From Bacteroidales bacterium (GTDB taxonomy: Bacteria; Bacteroidota; Bacteroidia; Bacteroidales; BM520), in NCBI GenBank assembly GCA_023230285.1, contig JALNXP010000010.1:1-23485 (forward strand): a DNA stretch of 23,485 bases. Direction: 5' to 3'. Below, piece by piece: positions 23,007 through 23,485 of this stretch (positions are counted from its first letter, which is position 1; each line of letters starts with the position of its first letter). Below the pieces are notes generated by a model. It searched no databases. It was not told the origin of the DNA and saw nothing but the letters and a program-made list of their open reading frames with translations. A program made the translations under genes and the position numbers.

Positions 23007-23485
23007 ATGTCAATAAGCAGAAGAAAAGAGTTGTTTCCCGAAGTTACAGATGAACAATGGAATGATTGGAAATGGCAGGTTAGAAACCGCATAGAAACTT
23101 TAGATGAATTAAAGAAGTATATTTCTCTTACGGAAGAAGAGGAAGAAGGAGTAAGAAAATCGTTAGTTACTTTGCGTATGGCAATTACTCCGTATTATTT
23201 AAGTTTGATAGACCCGGACAATCCGTATTGTCCTATCAGAAGGCAGGCTGTTCCTACCGGAGCGGAGACACATATTTCCGCTGCGGACTTATTAGACCCT
23301 TTATCGGAAGATGAAGATTCTCCTGTTCCGGGCTTAACTCACAGATACCCCGACAGAGTTTTGTTTTTGATTACAGATAAATGTTCCATGTATTGCCGTC
23401 ATTGTACAAGAAGAAGATTTGCAGGACAAACAGACGGTGAATCTCCTTCTGAAAGGATACAAAAAGGCATTGATTATATAGCACG
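23007..23485 (+). CDS. kamA: L-lysine 2,3-aminomutase (N-terminal 159 codons, cut by window end)
   Basis: KamA is a radical SAM, PLP-dependent enzyme that moves the alpha-amino group of L-lysine to the beta carbon, giving L-beta-lysine, the first step of lysine fermentation and also a route to osmolytes. The visible N-terminus matches characterised enzymes closely: WNDWKWQVRNRIETLDELKK at about 18-37, LRMAITPYYLSLIDP, then DSPVPGLTHRYPDRVL, then the iron-sulfur motif C126-SMY-C130-RH-C133 with TRRRFAG. The strong match to the clostridial type favours a true lysine enzyme over the EpmB or glutamate aminomutase relatives. The remaining two thirds (barrel and PLP lysine) lie outside the window. 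It is the only gene on the plus strand. Confidence 0.95.
   Translation, partial: MSISRRKELFPEVTDEQWNDWKWQVRNRIETLDELKKYISLTEEEEEGVRKSLVTLRMAITPYYLSLIDPDNPYCPIRRQAVPTGAETHISAADLLDPLSEDEDSPVPGLTHRYPDRVLFLITDKCSMYCRHCTRRRFAGQTDGESPSERIQKGIDYIA

Overview
The window comes from an AT-rich member of the Bacteroidota, most likely Bacteroidales. Four things point there: promoters of the TTTG / TAnnTTTG type, a C10 (streptopain-like) protease ending in a type IX secretion sorting domain, an Oar-like TonB-dependent receptor, and a mraZ-rsmH-ftsL-ftsI cluster with a Bacteroidota-type short FtsL. Nearly every gene is on the minus strand; only the lysine 2,3-aminomutase gene at the right edge is on the plus strand. 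I saw no tRNA, rRNA or CRISPR array.

Layout from left to right. (1) 1-3500, minus: the start of the division and cell-wall cluster. Transcription runs mraZ, rsmH, ftsL, ftsI, with ftsI cut by the window edge. Upstream of mraZ, three TGG(T/G)(A)-type boxes spaced exactly 10 bp apart form a very clear MraZ operator next to a -7 element. (2) 3562-4874: a gene-poor scar about 1.3 kb long. It holds a coding remnant, a 44-45 bp dispersed repeat, GACCCCGTAGGGGTC palindromes, a decayed IS30-type transposase with internal deletions, an orphan plus-strand terminator, and a 30-bp repeat that recurs exactly, in inverted orientation, 18 kb away. (3) 4875-9116, minus: a tight housekeeping operon metG-coaX-nnrD-aroK (Met-tRNA synthetase, type III pantothenate kinase, NAD(P)HX dehydratase, shikimate kinase). 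NnrD lacks the epimerase half but keeps what looks like the inter-domain linker. (4) 9318-11259, minus: a LysR regulator followed by a YeiH-family putative anion exporter, with a dyad between them. (5) 11290-14788, minus: one large Oar-like TonB-dependent receptor with its own strong promoter and a 46-nt perfectly palindromic terminator. (6) 14876-18734, minus: a four-gene unit of periplasmic thioredoxin, WbqC-like protein, 7TM-HD (PgpH-like) phosphodiesterase and NlpC/P60 peptidase. (7) 18820-21016, minus: a secreted C10 cysteine protease whose sorting domain is broken by a one-base frameshift in an A5 run. (8) 21125-22704, minus: a DUF3089 alpha/beta-hydrolase lipoprotein and a membrane-anchored FMN-binding protein, overlapping or closely spaced. 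(9) 22705-23485: a divergent regulatory region, then the first 159 codons of kamA on the plus strand.

Most genes are ordinary. The best leads for something new are the repeat-rich junction at 3.6-4.9 kb with partner copies near 21.05 and 22.9 kb, the frameshifted T9SS protease, the thioredoxin-WbqC-PgpH-C40 unit (possible link between cyclic-di-AMP and wall-peptide turnover), and the DUF3089/FMN-binding pair. I found no clear previously undescribed multi-gene system. Several starts were moved from upstream TTG codons to internal ATGs on the basis of signal peptides, family N-termini and spacing.
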